From Schizochytrium sp. TIO01 (lineage: Eukaryota > Sar > Bigyra > Thraustochytrida > Thraustochytriidae): 64,000 nucleotides of DNA. Below, piece after piece: positions 23,349 to 35,100 of the stretch. Each line of letters begins with the position of its first letter. The first letter of the stretch is position 1. Below the pieces are notes generated by a model. The model had not been told where the DNA came from and did no database searches. It was given only the letters and a program-made list of their open reading frames with translations. The position numbers and the translations under genes were made by a program. The stretch is taken from the NCBI GenBank assembly GCA_004764695.1, contig SMSO01000004.1:456501-520500 (forward strand), given 5' to 3'.

Positions 23349-24808
23349 TGTGGAATTCTATCCTGCGAGGTATCTGGTGGAGCGATCCCGATGGTACCTA
23401 AGTCTGGCATTGCGATGAATTGATGGCGGTGGATGGCTGAGTACCGTTCTCCATGTGAATTGCGCAATGATTGCTCTGCTTTTTGACTCGGTACCTTCCG
23501 GGGAACTTAACCTCATACTCCAAGTTGTGTCAGGATGATATTTCATATAATGGAAACTTTGATATGTCCTAGATAAGTGTTACCTAATAAAAATACTTTA
23601 TTTTTCTCTGCAAATCTTTCAAGTCTCTAGTGATTTTCAGAAAAGAAAAGAAAACGTGTGAGTAATGGCCCATTAGTACAAAATTTGATAGTTCACTGGG
23701 ATTGCGAAGGACGCCGCAGTAGCACGGCTTAACTATACACGTGTCTGTGTTACTACCTATGGGTAATAGGTATATTAGAAAGAAAAAAAAGTAAAGTTGA
23801 TTGCTTCGAGTGCAACGCAATCTACCAAGGTAAAGAAAACATTATCCTTTGGTATCTTCTAAAATGTTTTTTTTTTAATCCCTCTTGAAAGGTTTATTCG
23901 TCTTGCGAGTCTTTCTCCACCTGAGAAAAATCACAACTACTATTCTGTCGAAAAGTGTTCGGGAATCCGCGCGTTCGCTAGCGTATTGTTGTTTTTAAAA
24001 TATGCGTTTTGTTGCCTTGTATCATACAACAGAATCAGCTTTCTTTCTTTATTGGTCCACAGAAGCTGTTTCGACTTGACTACCTATTCTTCTTCAAATT
24101 CGTTGAGGATTTTTTATTATTATATACATATATTTTTAATTCAAGTTATAAACACCTATTTATTTATAAAAACAAATAAACAAACAAATGAATAAGTTTG
24201 GTTGCAGAACCCCTTTGCTGTGTTTCTTCTTAATCCTTCAAGTGTGTTATTTCTTAGCCAAGGGTTCAAAGTCTAGTGTAATTTCTTCCTCCAGCTGCTC
24301 AAAAGCATACATTTGAGAGGCCCGCGCCCCATTGCGGCCAAAGATGCTGCGAATCAATGTGAAGTTGTCAGCCGACTTTGCATCAAAACTTCATATAAAC
24401 AAAAATGATTTGTACCGTACTATAAAAGTAAAAGAAAAAGAAGAATTTTTTTCTTAGACTTCGTTAACCTGCGTTTCAGAGTCCCGAAGGGTTCAGCATT
24501 ACCTCAACTCCTACGGTGCTCCCTTTGCTTGATACCTTCAGTGTGGATGATATTAAATCTTGGGCTGGTTGGGGGTAGTATGGTACGTTTAGGAGGTTCT
24601 GTGAAAGTACCTGCAAGGTTCTGCCGACAGAAATTGTTGATACGTTTGTTCGTTTTAATAGGTAATATCCAATCAGTCACTAATTTCGTCACAGCAGAAG
24701 GCTCTGACCAATTCTGCAAAAGGCAATAATCCGTATAAGATCGACTCTTTTTGCGATGGCCTTGAAAGTCGCTACTCCGAAGTATAGTTGTGTGACTAGT
24801 TACAAACA

Positions 24809-25313
24809 TCATGCTATCAACTTTAAGCAAACTTCTCGTCGGCTAAGAATCTAGCGGAGTAATGACAGGACGATTCGGGGGTTAAGTTGATGCAGTTAAT
24901 GATGACAGACTTACCCAAGATGGAACTGAAGAACCGAACGGCGGAGCTGCAGAAACCAAGGAAGGAATTACGGTTGCTATTTGGAATACACAAGCTGCCC
25001 ACAACATAGCTCGACAAGATTTTCGACATATGTATGCAGCTCGGATTCGGTTATATTCGTTGACCATGGCCAAGCTACCAGGACCATATGGATAGACATC
25101 GCATGACTGTGATGTAAATGAAGCAAATTTAGCTCGTTTTAGCGGCCGCGATTCGATCGTAGATTTTAAAAGCACAGTCCGCAGGGGCGGGGTTTCTTCA
25201 AAGTTCATTTCCAAGATACCACATTTTATTAGCTCGAGCAACTTCAAATTAGCTGTTGGAAGCGTGCAGTATCGAGCAAACATGGGATCCAGTGAATATG
25301 ACATAAATTCCAT
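24809..25313 (-). CDS. Uncharacterised two-exon candidate
   Basis: Not recognised. ATG at 25313 opens 133 codons up to 24915, where TGG is followed by a perfect donor GTAAGT. A 64-nt intron (24914-24851) with a TAAC-type branch sequence ends in CTAG, and 13 more codons lead to TGA at 24809, giving about 146 residues. Without splicing the frame runs only ten codons further. The protein has no clear signal peptide; a hydrophobic patch lies at about 108-125. It follows the GPCR on the same strand, about 330 bp downstream. Support comes from the clean donor and from an intron size shared with other candidates here. Confidence 0.35.
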
Positions 25314-25640
25314 TTACAAATTTCTGGAGTAAGACACGAGCATGGATACCATAGTTTACAAATTGAATAAAAATAAATTATATTACATGACTAATATATT
25401 TTTTTTGTAGATTCATCAACACAATCTATGAGGTCTTGGTCTTCTGGTGTTTTCTGATTTTTCTGCCTCTACATACCCAGCCTTGTTTTTCACCTGACCG
25501 CCTTTTCATAAAGGAGAAGGAAACATACGATTTCGCGTGTGTAAAGATGGAAAATACGCTGGAGAAGTTTCGCCAAACTCCATGCCAGATAAACCTAGCT
25601 TCTGTGAGGAGTAGTAGCTTGGTCAGCAATGTTCGCTCAC

Positions 25641-28621
25641 TCAAACACGCGTGATGCTGAGGGATTCCTTTGGCTCAAGTAAGTTGGAACTTTCGTGATC
25701 TAGAGTAGCAGGAGTCACACATGAGGCTCGCTCGAGAAGTTGTTTACATTCTTCTTCAAGAAGAGCATTTCGAGCTAATAAACGACCTATCTGTGTTTCC
25801 AGCTCCTCGATGGCAGGATTGCTTGATCGAACACCCGGATCAGAACTACTATGACTAGACTTTTGAAGAGACTCTGCAACTTCACCAGCAGACTTCCCGC
25901 GGTTTCGATGCTGAGAGTGAATTTTGGGAATAAAAATTAGGCATAACATGGCAAACTCAGTAAGAAACACAATGCCTCCAAGACAAAGAAAACGAGCCAC
26001 CGGTTCGTCACCTACCGCCAGAAGCAAAGGAACCCCCAAAACAATAAGCTGCAACGAGGTATACAAAACAATGAGAAGGTATCTTCGCTCCTGAAACTGA
26101 GCATTCAAATTCCTCACTCTATAAAGAAGCACATGGCCTCCAAGCAAAAGGGACACATGGACTATAGCAAGTGCGGTTATAAAAGCAACAAAATAGTCAG
26201 AATGGCAATACCCAGTAGAGTCCACAAAAACGATATTGGACGAAACACCAGCAAACTCTACAGGGGTGGTTCGAACCCAATGAAGTGGATCCAAGGCTGT
26301 CCAAACTGCGAGAACCAGTGCATCCAGGCACAGCACCACAAGAATGGACTTCAACAAATCCATATTTGTGATGCGAATGCGCTTCATGAGTTTATTGTTT
26401 ACAATCCGCCCAAGGCGCCACGATTTGGCAAACAAAGCAGAGAATGACAGTGTAAAGCCTATACAGTAAAACCATGGAATCAGAACGCAAGCAATATTAG
26501 CGCTTTCAACATCGTCTTCTGCCGAGGCGTCTACTGCTAGTACGATTATTGTTGCACTTGACACCGCGCTTCCTATCGCCACAAGGTATAAAAAGAAAGG
26601 CTGAGAAAGCTGCACAACAGGCTCCTTTCTGTGAACAAAAACCCATACTCCGAAACCGATTGCAAGTGCCCAGTTAATTGCAACTACAACATATCCCAAA
26701 ACTTTGAGTGAGTGTGGCAACATATTATCAATATATCTGTAGCATTGGGTAGCACCTGTGCCTTCAGAAACAGAGTTTTCGGGACACACATCGCAGGAGT
26801 CCCCGCTTGCACTGAATGAACCTTCCTCGCATGCAAGACATTTGTCACAAAGAAAGCAATTTGATGACAACGGCGTGCTGGCATTTTGGCTAGCACCAGG
26901 GTTGCAAGCCTCTGCAAGTGGTACTGGAAATAAAAAGGCTGCTGAAGCAGCATCACTTGGAGCAATGCATGCATCTGTGAATTCAACAACAGATTCTTCT
27001 GCATTGACCTCCTCCTCAACAATGCTGTTCGTAACATTTGTGTTACCGGTTGAGTTCTTTGACAAATTGCTATGAGGAACGATATTATGTAGTAGTTGAC
27101 GTCGTGACGAGCTAACTGGAAGAATCTGAACTCCAGCAGGGTCACGGCCGATGTTCCGACGCCACGAATTAAAAGATACGCGACCATATATGGTATCACC
27201 TGTGAAAGTTTCAAGACTACGTCGCAACTTTTCATAGTTGTTAACAATATAGGTGGCAACGTCAGGGCTTTGTTGATCAGAAAAAAACTTTGTTAAATGG
27301 GCGCGGAAGATGTTCGGAATTGTGTACGATGCCACAGTATCATAAGTTGGAGTGTATCCATACAAATTTTCATTATATTGTTGCAGCTGAACTCCGCCAC
27401 CAGGAAAATAATCATCCACATATAGAAAAGCTGTGTGCCACTGACCAGCACCAGAAAAATATTGAGCTCGACCGTTAAGGTTGGCCAGCCCCCATGCAAG
27501 TGTTGTGCTTGTTGACCAGACTGCGGAAGGCAAACATCCGTTATCAATCCAGAAATCTACCATCGAATTTGCTTCAGTATCAGATGCGATACATAACACA
27601 TAGACATTCGCTCCCGAGGAACACATCCTTCGAGCGAGGTCTTTTGAAAACGACTCATCGCTACTGTCATTCATTCCGTTGCCATTGCTATCCCCTTGAG
27701 GATCATATCGCTCATTAAAAATCAAGCTTAATTTCACTGAGGACAAGTTGGCCAACGTTGCAGCTGCGTTGCATGTCGAATTATAGAATGTACTTCGATC
27801 ACGTCCCGCAATTGCCACAGTTGCACCAGGGCTTACGAAACTGATCTGCCTCAGCGTATCGAGTGCATAGTCATCACTCGAGACATGTATTCCAAAAAGA
27901 TACTCATTGTCGTTGTCTTCATAGTATTGATTAGGCCCAACCTGGGCCATGATGATACGCCCTTCAATGTGGCCTTCGTATGGACTTGCCTCAGAGCAGG
28001 TTCCTACCACGTATGTTACTGAATAAGTTGCAAGCGCGGACTCCAGTAACTCCTGATGTATGCTACCGTAACCTGCATCAGTAGCGCTACGACCAGCAAT
28101 GAGGGAGACAAGCCTGAAATGCACGGTGGTCTTGTTTCCATAGCCTACGTTAAATCCTGTTGTGTTGTTGATTTTCTGCACCGATGTTCGTACACCATCG
28201 CGATGATCCGCGCAGTGCGCGGGAGTTATCTGTAAGAGTAGAATTTCTGTGCTTGAAACAGTGGAATTTGAGTTAGAATCAGACTCAGAAGAAACTATAT
28301 TCAACGTGTCATTGTACATTACGCAAGGTGTCACATCTTCCTGTGTCACGCGCAGATCTGCGCTTGACAGCTCGCATGCTCCCAATTTGTCAACTTGAAT
28401 TCCCACAGGATTTGTAGCATTGGCGTCATTCTCTTCATCAACAGAGTAAAATTCCTCAAGCGTGCGAGTTCCTTCCACTGAATCCTCATTTCGTCAATAT
28501 AATTTATCTCTGCAGAGCTACTCAGAGCCTTGATACATGGTAAAACATTGTACTGAGGTTCGCTAAGAATTGTGAGTGACAAAAGAGCAGTAGACAATGT
28601 CAGGCGCAGGTTTGCCACCAT
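25641..28621 (-). CDS. Class C (GABA-B/metabotropic-type) G-protein-coupled receptor
   Basis: The main frame (GTG-equivalent codon 28478 down to TGA 25641) encodes about 945 residues. These are an extracellular domain (about 1-540) with many N-glycosylation sequons, a Cys-rich linker with CxxC pairs (541-579), and seven transmembrane helices (about 593-615, 627-649, 663-685, 708-727, 760-786, 800-821, 829-851). The class C signatures FAKSWRL after helix 3 and FIPKIH after helix 7 are present. A C-terminal coiled coil follows (about 888-917). No good ATG opens this frame: a stop lies just upstream. A signal-peptide-like ORF starts at ATG 28621 in another frame. A 59-nt GT-AG intron (28536-28478) would join them in frame, giving 973 residues. 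That exact junction is a proposal; a 45-nt alternative also fits. Ligand unknown. Confidence 0.85.
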
Positions 28622-29331
28622 TTTGTCAAGGGTGGTCGAGTTCTGCGAATCTGCACGTGATAATTTATGTATGAGTTGACAGATGCGTTAACGCAATATT
28701 GTATTTGAGAGACCGAAGGCCACCAGGGGCCTGGCTTGAAACACGCGGGTACAATGATACAGACGTGGGTATTTTTAATGTAAAGCTGCGTTTTTTGTGT
28801 ATATGCACGATTCAGAGGCGAGGCTCACTTGTCTAATGCAAGAATTGTCACCTAAAGTAAACGACAACTGGTTTGCCTATCCAGGCCAGCCAACACGAAG
28901 AGCACACAAGTGGTCACTAGCGTGGTCCGTGGCGTGCGGCCCTAGCTGTCCAATCTTCTGCGACAACTTTTCGAGTCCTCGATTCTTTAAGGAAGAAAGA
29001 TAAGGTCTTGCTGATGGCACAGCCGAAAGCAATTCACGCGTGCAGGAGACCTCCACCACAAGAAGTACTTTGAGAGTAATGCGTGCTGAGGAACGCGATG
29101 TCTCTCGCCTTTGCAGAATGGGGTCTTTGTCTTCCTACGACTACCTGTACATAGCTCGTTCAATTGATGCATAGGAAAGGATGAAAGTGGGTGCCCTTTT
29201 CGACGAAGAATAATGCGACAAAAAGTAGCCATATCCTACTGCTACAGTAGGTAGTTAGTAGTTACATAGGTCTAATACTTAGTGGCCACAACAGAAGTAG
29301 CTTTCTTCATCCGTCCTCGTTGAATTTTAGC

Positions 29332-30036
29332 ATGGGGTCTACGTCATTTTCTCAATTAAAAGCAAGACGTTCACGCGAATCTCTGCATTACAGGCACATG
29401 GCGTTCCTGCTTGATCGCTTACCTGCCCATGCCAGGCGACCATCATGGTTTGGCTATTTGCTTACTTCCGCCTTGAAGTCAAGAGCAATTTTCCCAAATC
29501 GCACACCTTTCATTTCACTTTGAACACACGACGAATCCAAGACAAGGGCAAACCTGTGACACCATCTGCCAGAGCTACGCAGAGCTAGTCGAGAACAACA
29601 GAATTCTTGGCGAACCTTGCGCTGGGGCTATACTGAGTTTGGGATCGAGGTCACTCCAATGGCGGCCCAGAGCTTGGGTTGTCTGGAGCACTTGGGCGCG
29701 TGTCCTCTTGCTCATGTCCCAGGTATGCAGTTCTAGGGATTACGCTATATGACTGTATAAGAGCAAGGGCTTTCTTAAAACTTTCAGTTGTTCTGTGGAC
29801 CAATGCCGTCTATGGAAACCAAGTCGCCATGGGGTACTAGGCACCATGTATCAGTAGTACAGATTGAGATTGAGGTTCCAGGTATTGGGCAGCAGGTGTG
29901 CATTAAGTGGAGACGAGTGACCAAGGCTAAACGTTTCCTTAAATTATGTACAAACTGCATACGGCACTGCATCGAGGTGGAAATAAATGTGTATACTTTT
30001 ACATCAGTCAGAACTTATTGGATACTTGAGGTCTAG
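29332..30036 (+). CDS. Uncharacterised three-exon candidate
   Basis: Not recognised. ATG 29332 opens 48 codons. A 64-nt intron (29478-29541, weak GTCAAG donor) joins to 29542-29722. A 65-nt intron (29723-29787, GTATGC donor and TTTCTTAAAACTTTCAG acceptor) then joins to 29788-30036, ending in TAG. The spliced frame has 191 codons without a stop, which is hard to reach by chance across three frames. The second intron is convincing by eye; the first join is weaker. The sequence contains no family motif I know and could also be antisense to something else. Confidence 0.28.
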
Positions 30037-30535
30037 GGAAGGCCCATTGAGTGGGGTAGGCCTGCACGTGCTTCATTTGGCAGAATAGGTTTGTAAATGT
30101 ATGTGCGCTTTATATCTAGTGCTTTAGCTACATCTTGCTTGAAGTAAACAGCTTGAACGAAGAACGAACTCGACCTTCATTGAAATGATTGCATGTGTAC
30201 TTCAAAGGTAACTCAATTAAAGAATTTTAGAAAATGACACAAGAGAGCTGTGTTCTCTACGGAATAACGCACTGCCCCAGAGTGAACGCAAATCATTGTA
30301 ATTCCATTGCTATGTCTCCGTTTTTCTTACGAATAAGAGAACCAGACTCATTGTCGGTTTAAAATCCTCCAAGCGCATGTGTGCTACTTTATCAAGATTT
30401 CGAAGAAATGAGCAAAACAAGAAGTTATTCTTTTTTCAAGACAAAGCTAGACTCCTCAAATTAAGGAAAACCGCATGATAAACAACGTCAAAACTAACGC
30501 ACACTAGTTCCTAGTCTGAACTGGTGTTGCGAGAA
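30037..30535. other. Spacer
   Basis: About 500 bp of AT-rich sequence between a candidate gene's stop and the 3' end of the TspO-like gene. Nothing further seen. Confidence 0.5.
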
Positions 30536-31540
30536 TTAATTGTGCAGGAGAGGGGAAGTCAGCTTGGATGATGACGCATCTTTCTGAAGCATGTACAGTA
30601 CTACGCCAGCAACAGCAGCCAGCACGACAACGACAATGCTAGCGATGGCTGTGCTGTCCAAATCAGAGCTTCCAGGGTTGGGGGAGTTGCCTCCAGCAAG
30701 TTGATTCCGGTGAATGCCAAGGAGAGCCCATACGCAGACACCAGCGAAGAAAAGATCCATGCGAGTAATCACCATGCAAACAGTCAAAAGAGAAACAAGG
30801 CCTACAACACCAATTGCAAAATCAGCAGACCCCACCTGTGTAGTAGAGGTGTTGGAAGGATCGTAGACAGTGTTGGCCAGATTAAGCACAGCTGCTAGAG
30901 TTACCCAGCAAGTGTTTGCAGATACGGCGCCAAAAAGGGTTAATTTGGTGTAGAGGGACACATTTGGGTTAGTGTAGTCAACGTCCAGCAGGGTGTAAAC
31001 GTTCCAGAGCGAGAAAAACGTTACAAATAGCACCACAACGCCAAGCCAGTGAGAAAACCCCTGAGAAGCAGCACCATTTACCACAAGCCATGTGCCCGAA
31101 CTCAAGTAATCTGCCAATTTAAAAAAAAATAGTTTTGTATGCAGGTTCAAACAATGTTAGTCACTCAGCCGCTCATTTCTGACAGAACAAAACATCGCTC
31201 TTAAACAGAGCCAGTTATGCAGAAGGCCCATGCTGTCAATCCACAATGAGTCATTGTAACATCTATCAAGTTTCAACTTACTCAGGGCGAGCCAGGCTCT
31301 TACACTGGCCATATTCTGTACCTCGTATCCAGAGAGAACCTCCGTCGCAATTGCAATAGCGTGAAGAACATAGATAATGCTCCACACAGCGAAGGTGCGG
31401 TCATCTGGCTGCACATACGAGTATGCAGCTCCCTTCGTGGTGCCATCACTGTACTTAGCAAACGCAAAACCTGAGAGTCCAAACTGCGCCACAAAGGCCA
31501 CCACAAGGCCAATCGCGCTCACGGGTACTTCAAGTGTCAT
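30536..31540 (-). CDS. TspO/MBR-related multi-pass membrane protein, two exons
   Basis: Exon 1 is 31540-31282 (86 codons plus one base), ending at the perfect donor GTAAGT. A 171-nt intron (31281-31111) ends in TTGGCAG. Exon 2 is 31110-30536. The join is in frame and gives 277 residues. Hydrophobic helices occur at about 8-28, 48-68, 88-120, and four or more later. Features resembling tryptophan-rich sensory (TspO/MBR-like) proteins are a Pro-Asp-Asp-x-Thr-Phe-x-x-Trp-Ser-x-x-Tyr loop before helix 2, an asparagine-cysteine-tryptophan helix start, and VWALLGIHRNQ near residue 220. TspO relatives bind porphyrins or lipids in membranes. The match is to the wider family, not the core five-helix TspO, and the C-terminus has an extra helix after a Pro/Gly/Ser-rich linker. 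It is divergent from PRP5. Confidence 0.6.
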
Positions 31541-32113
31541 TGTCCTTTGCCGCTAGAACAACCTGCAAGCAAACCTGACCTCACTCAAAACTCTTTGGTC
31601 GTCAATCTAAGACCTGATGCAAATCAGGTTCTTCTCCAACTACAGCTCACCAAGCGGGTGTTTGTTGTTTGCGTTGACTTATACCCGTGAAACTTTCTCT
31701 CTCCAAAACTTTCTTGATTATTGACAGTCTTAAAAGTTCTTCGTTTTGCACGCTGACTCGGTGAAGATTTTCTTGCCTCCTCGAAGCTCTGCCCAACTTC
31801 CCTATTACCCCTCCCTCAAGCGTCCCTAATGCATAGATCCCTCCTCCTAAGGGTGTATGAAGAGAACCCTTTTAAACCTACTTTATCTGCACAAGAGAGT
31901 TCTAAATTACCAGCTTGTCTTGAAAGTGCGTTGCGCAGAGTTTGGTTGATTTGACTCGATTATTTTTATGAGGTTTGATTTGATTCAAAGTCAGATCGAG
32001 AGCGGCCCTGCTGTGCGCCTAGGCTGCGCTGCAATCCTCGTGAACGCTTCACAAGAAGCTGGTGCTGCTGTCAAGAGGCAACTTCTTTGTGAACCCTCGC
32101 GACAGGGTGCAAA
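31541..32113. promoter_or_regulatory. Divergent intergenic region between TspO-like and PRP5 genes
   Basis: 573 bp containing both promoters. Pyrimidine-rich in parts; no defined motif can be named from sequence alone. Confidence 0.45.
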
Positions 32114-35100
32114 ATGGGCTTGGATGATGACCGCCTGACTAACGATGGCGGGAGGGTGAGGAAGTCTCGAAGCGGCGGCGAAGACGAACATTCGTCCTCA
32201 AAGCATTCAAAGCGAGACAAAAAGCACAAAAAAAAGCACAAAAGGAAGCATAAAAGCAAGCATAAGAGATCATCTCGGTCCCGATCCAGGTCGCGGTCGC
32301 CTGATGATTCGTCTTCACGACACCGCCAGCATCGCCGCAAACGAAGCAGACGTTCGAGATCAAGGTCCAACTCTAGGTCATCGAGGTCTTCTTCGGAATC
32401 ATCAAGGTCGAGATCAAGGTCAAGATCTTTGGATAACAGGCGGTATGGTCGAGACCAGTCTTCGAAGAGGCCTAGGTCAAGATCGCCCTCGCCTAGAAAA
32501 GAGTCTCGCGATGAAGCTAAAGATTCAAGAACAGATCTTAAGAGACAGTACAATAATGCAGGAACTGTTGAGCATACCTCAAGGCCAAATGAACTGGAAA
32601 ATCCCTCGACTAGAGATCATCAAAGCTCTGTACAAAGCTCTGCGTCTTCAGATTTGCGGCCTGCTCGTAGAAGTAGGTTTTCTGACGCTCCACCCAGTGT
32701 GGAAAGTGCTATCGAGAACCTGAAGGCTCCTGCATTAGCGCAAACGACGCAGCCTTCATCGAGTTCAAGCTCTGTGGGTGATAGGCATGCGGAGGTTCCT
32801 GATGATCAAGGTGAAGATGACAAGATGAGACGTAGGCGAGAGCGGCTGCAGCGTTGGAAAGAAGAGCAGGAGCGCAAACGTTTAGATGAAGAGACACTTA
32901 AGCAAGAAGAAAACTCCAAGTCACAGTCTGCTGATGACTCAGCAGCTAAAGTACCGGCAATTACTCTTAAATTGAAGATTCCGCTCCGAGGCACCAAAAA
33001 GCGCGGCCTGAAACAACGCGGTGGAAACATGGCAGCTCCAGATGTCCAAGAATCAGAAAATGATGCATTTGGAGCAGACGAAGGGTTCTCCACGGGGTTC
33101 CTTCTTCCGGGTTCTGCTGGCTCCAACGAGCGTGCTTTGTCTGGTTCTCGACCCGCATTTATGGCTCGAGCTCAGGCTCAAGTCGAGTCAAATGCAGAAA
33201 ACGCCGAAGAGGATGAAGACCGGGATGATATGGACAACGGGCAAGATGCCCAAGGTGACGATGACCCACTGGATGCTTTTATGGCACAGCTTGAACCCGG
33301 TCCTAGTGCTACTAATACTGCCCAAGAAGGAGCAGGGGAAGGAACCTCTAACCAAAGCAATATTGACGCTGCCAAACCTGTCCAATCCTCTTTCAATCAG
33401 GTCATTTCTTTTGAGGAAATTATGAAGAACGTTGGTAAGCAAAAGTCAGATACCAAGCAACTTGTTGAAACAGAAAAGCCAAACACGTTGGCGAACGAGG
33501 TTTCCGATTCTGGGAGTACAAACAAAGATACTGCTGCAGCGAACGAAGATGACTCTAGTTTCCATGCAGCATTTCTTGAAGCGGCCCGGAAACTGCGCAA
33601 TGCACAGGATGCAACACCATCTAGTACTTTTCAAAATGGGGTTTTTGCAAATGGTCAAGCCGAGCTGCTCAAGCCTGAAGCTGAGCTAGGACGTGGAGAA
33701 GAAGAAGAAGACGGGATAGGAATTATGGGTGAAGATGATACAGAGCAAGATGCAATTCTTGCAGAGCTTGAACAGCCTACAATTTCTGCGATCGATTTAT
33801 TGAAAGAAAAGGCGAAGAAAAAGGAACTCCCTCCCGTGGACCATTCCAAAATTGATTATCAACCTTTTACGAAGAACTTTTATGTGGAGGCACCATCCAT
33901 TCAGGCCATGTCAAAACCTCTTGTGGAACTGATCCGCAAAGATCTCGAAATTACTGTTCGAGGAGCGCGCCCCTTTCCCAAACCTATTGAGGAGTGGTCG
34001 CAATGTGGTCTCAACGATCGCATTATGAATGTTCTGATGCGACGGGGCTGGAATGTTCCATTTGCTATTCAGCGTCAAGCCGTACCTGCGATCATGGGTG
34101 GGCGAGATGTCATTGCAGTCGCCAAAACCGGCAGTGGAAAAACCTTGGCTTTTGTTGTGCCGATGTTGCGTCACGTTTTGGATCAACGCCCTCTGGAGCA
34201 AGGTGATGGCCCCATCGCGTTGATTATGGCACCTGCCCGTGAACTTGCTGTCCAAATCAACGAAGAGGTAAAGAAGTTTGCGAAGGCATGCCAGATCGAG
34301 TCGCTCTGTTGTTATGGTGGAGTTAGCCTGAAGGAACAAATTTCTTCAATTAAACGAGGTGTCGAGGTTCTTGTTGCCACTCCTGGGCGCCTCATTGACC
34401 TTTTAACGGCAAACAATGGGCGGCTGTTATCTTTGCAGCGGGTAACGTTTTTGGTCTTAGATGAGGCTGATCGCATGTTTGACATGGGCTTTGAACCCCA
34501 GATCATGAAGGTGATTCGCAACACGCGTCCAGATAGACAAATTGTCATGTTCTCAGCTACATTTCCGCCACTTGTGGAAAAGGTTGCTTCTGAGGTTTTG
34601 AAGGAGAAACCAACCATCATTGTTGTGGGGGGGCGTGCCAAACCACCCTCAAACATCAAACATTTAGTTGAAGTACGTCAACCCAATGACAAATTTCAAC
34701 GTTTACTCCAAATCCTTGGTGAGTGGTATGATGAAGAACACCAGATTCTTGTTTTTGTGAAGAGCCAAGCAAGCTGTGACAAACTATTCCAACAGCTGGT
34801 AGAGATTGGCTATCAATGTTTGACATTGCATGGTGGTAAGGATCAGATTGACCGGGATAATACTGTCACGGACTTTAAGAATAAGGTTACAACCCTGATG
34901 CTTGCCACAGGTGTAGCGGCCCGTGGTCTCGATGTTGCAGATTTGCGGCTTGTCATCAACTATGACGTTCCAAACCATCTGGAGGAGCTTATTCATCGTA
35001 TTGGTCGCACAGGTCGAGCTGGAAGGCAAGGCACAGCATTTACTTTTATTGTTCCCGATGAAGCCATGTATGCACCTGATTTGGTCAAAGCCTTACGCGA

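Larger units (their letters stand above)
18954..24808. other. Microsatellite-rich spacer
   Basis: Nearly 6 kb with no supportable gene. It holds ATTT/ATTG/TTTG runs near 21070-21150, TC and GA blocks, an ACTG block and an ATGC palindromic block between 22931 and 23348, and scattered copies of CTAGGTAGGT-like sequence. ORFs of 60-125 codons here are serine/leucine/arginine-rich and track the low-complexity DNA. Confidence 0.6.

Noticed and set aside
32071-32553. 160-codon minus-strand ORF rich in Asp/Leu/Arg
   Set aside because: It is the antisense of the PRP5 Arg-Ser repeats; low-complexity DNA keeps it open.
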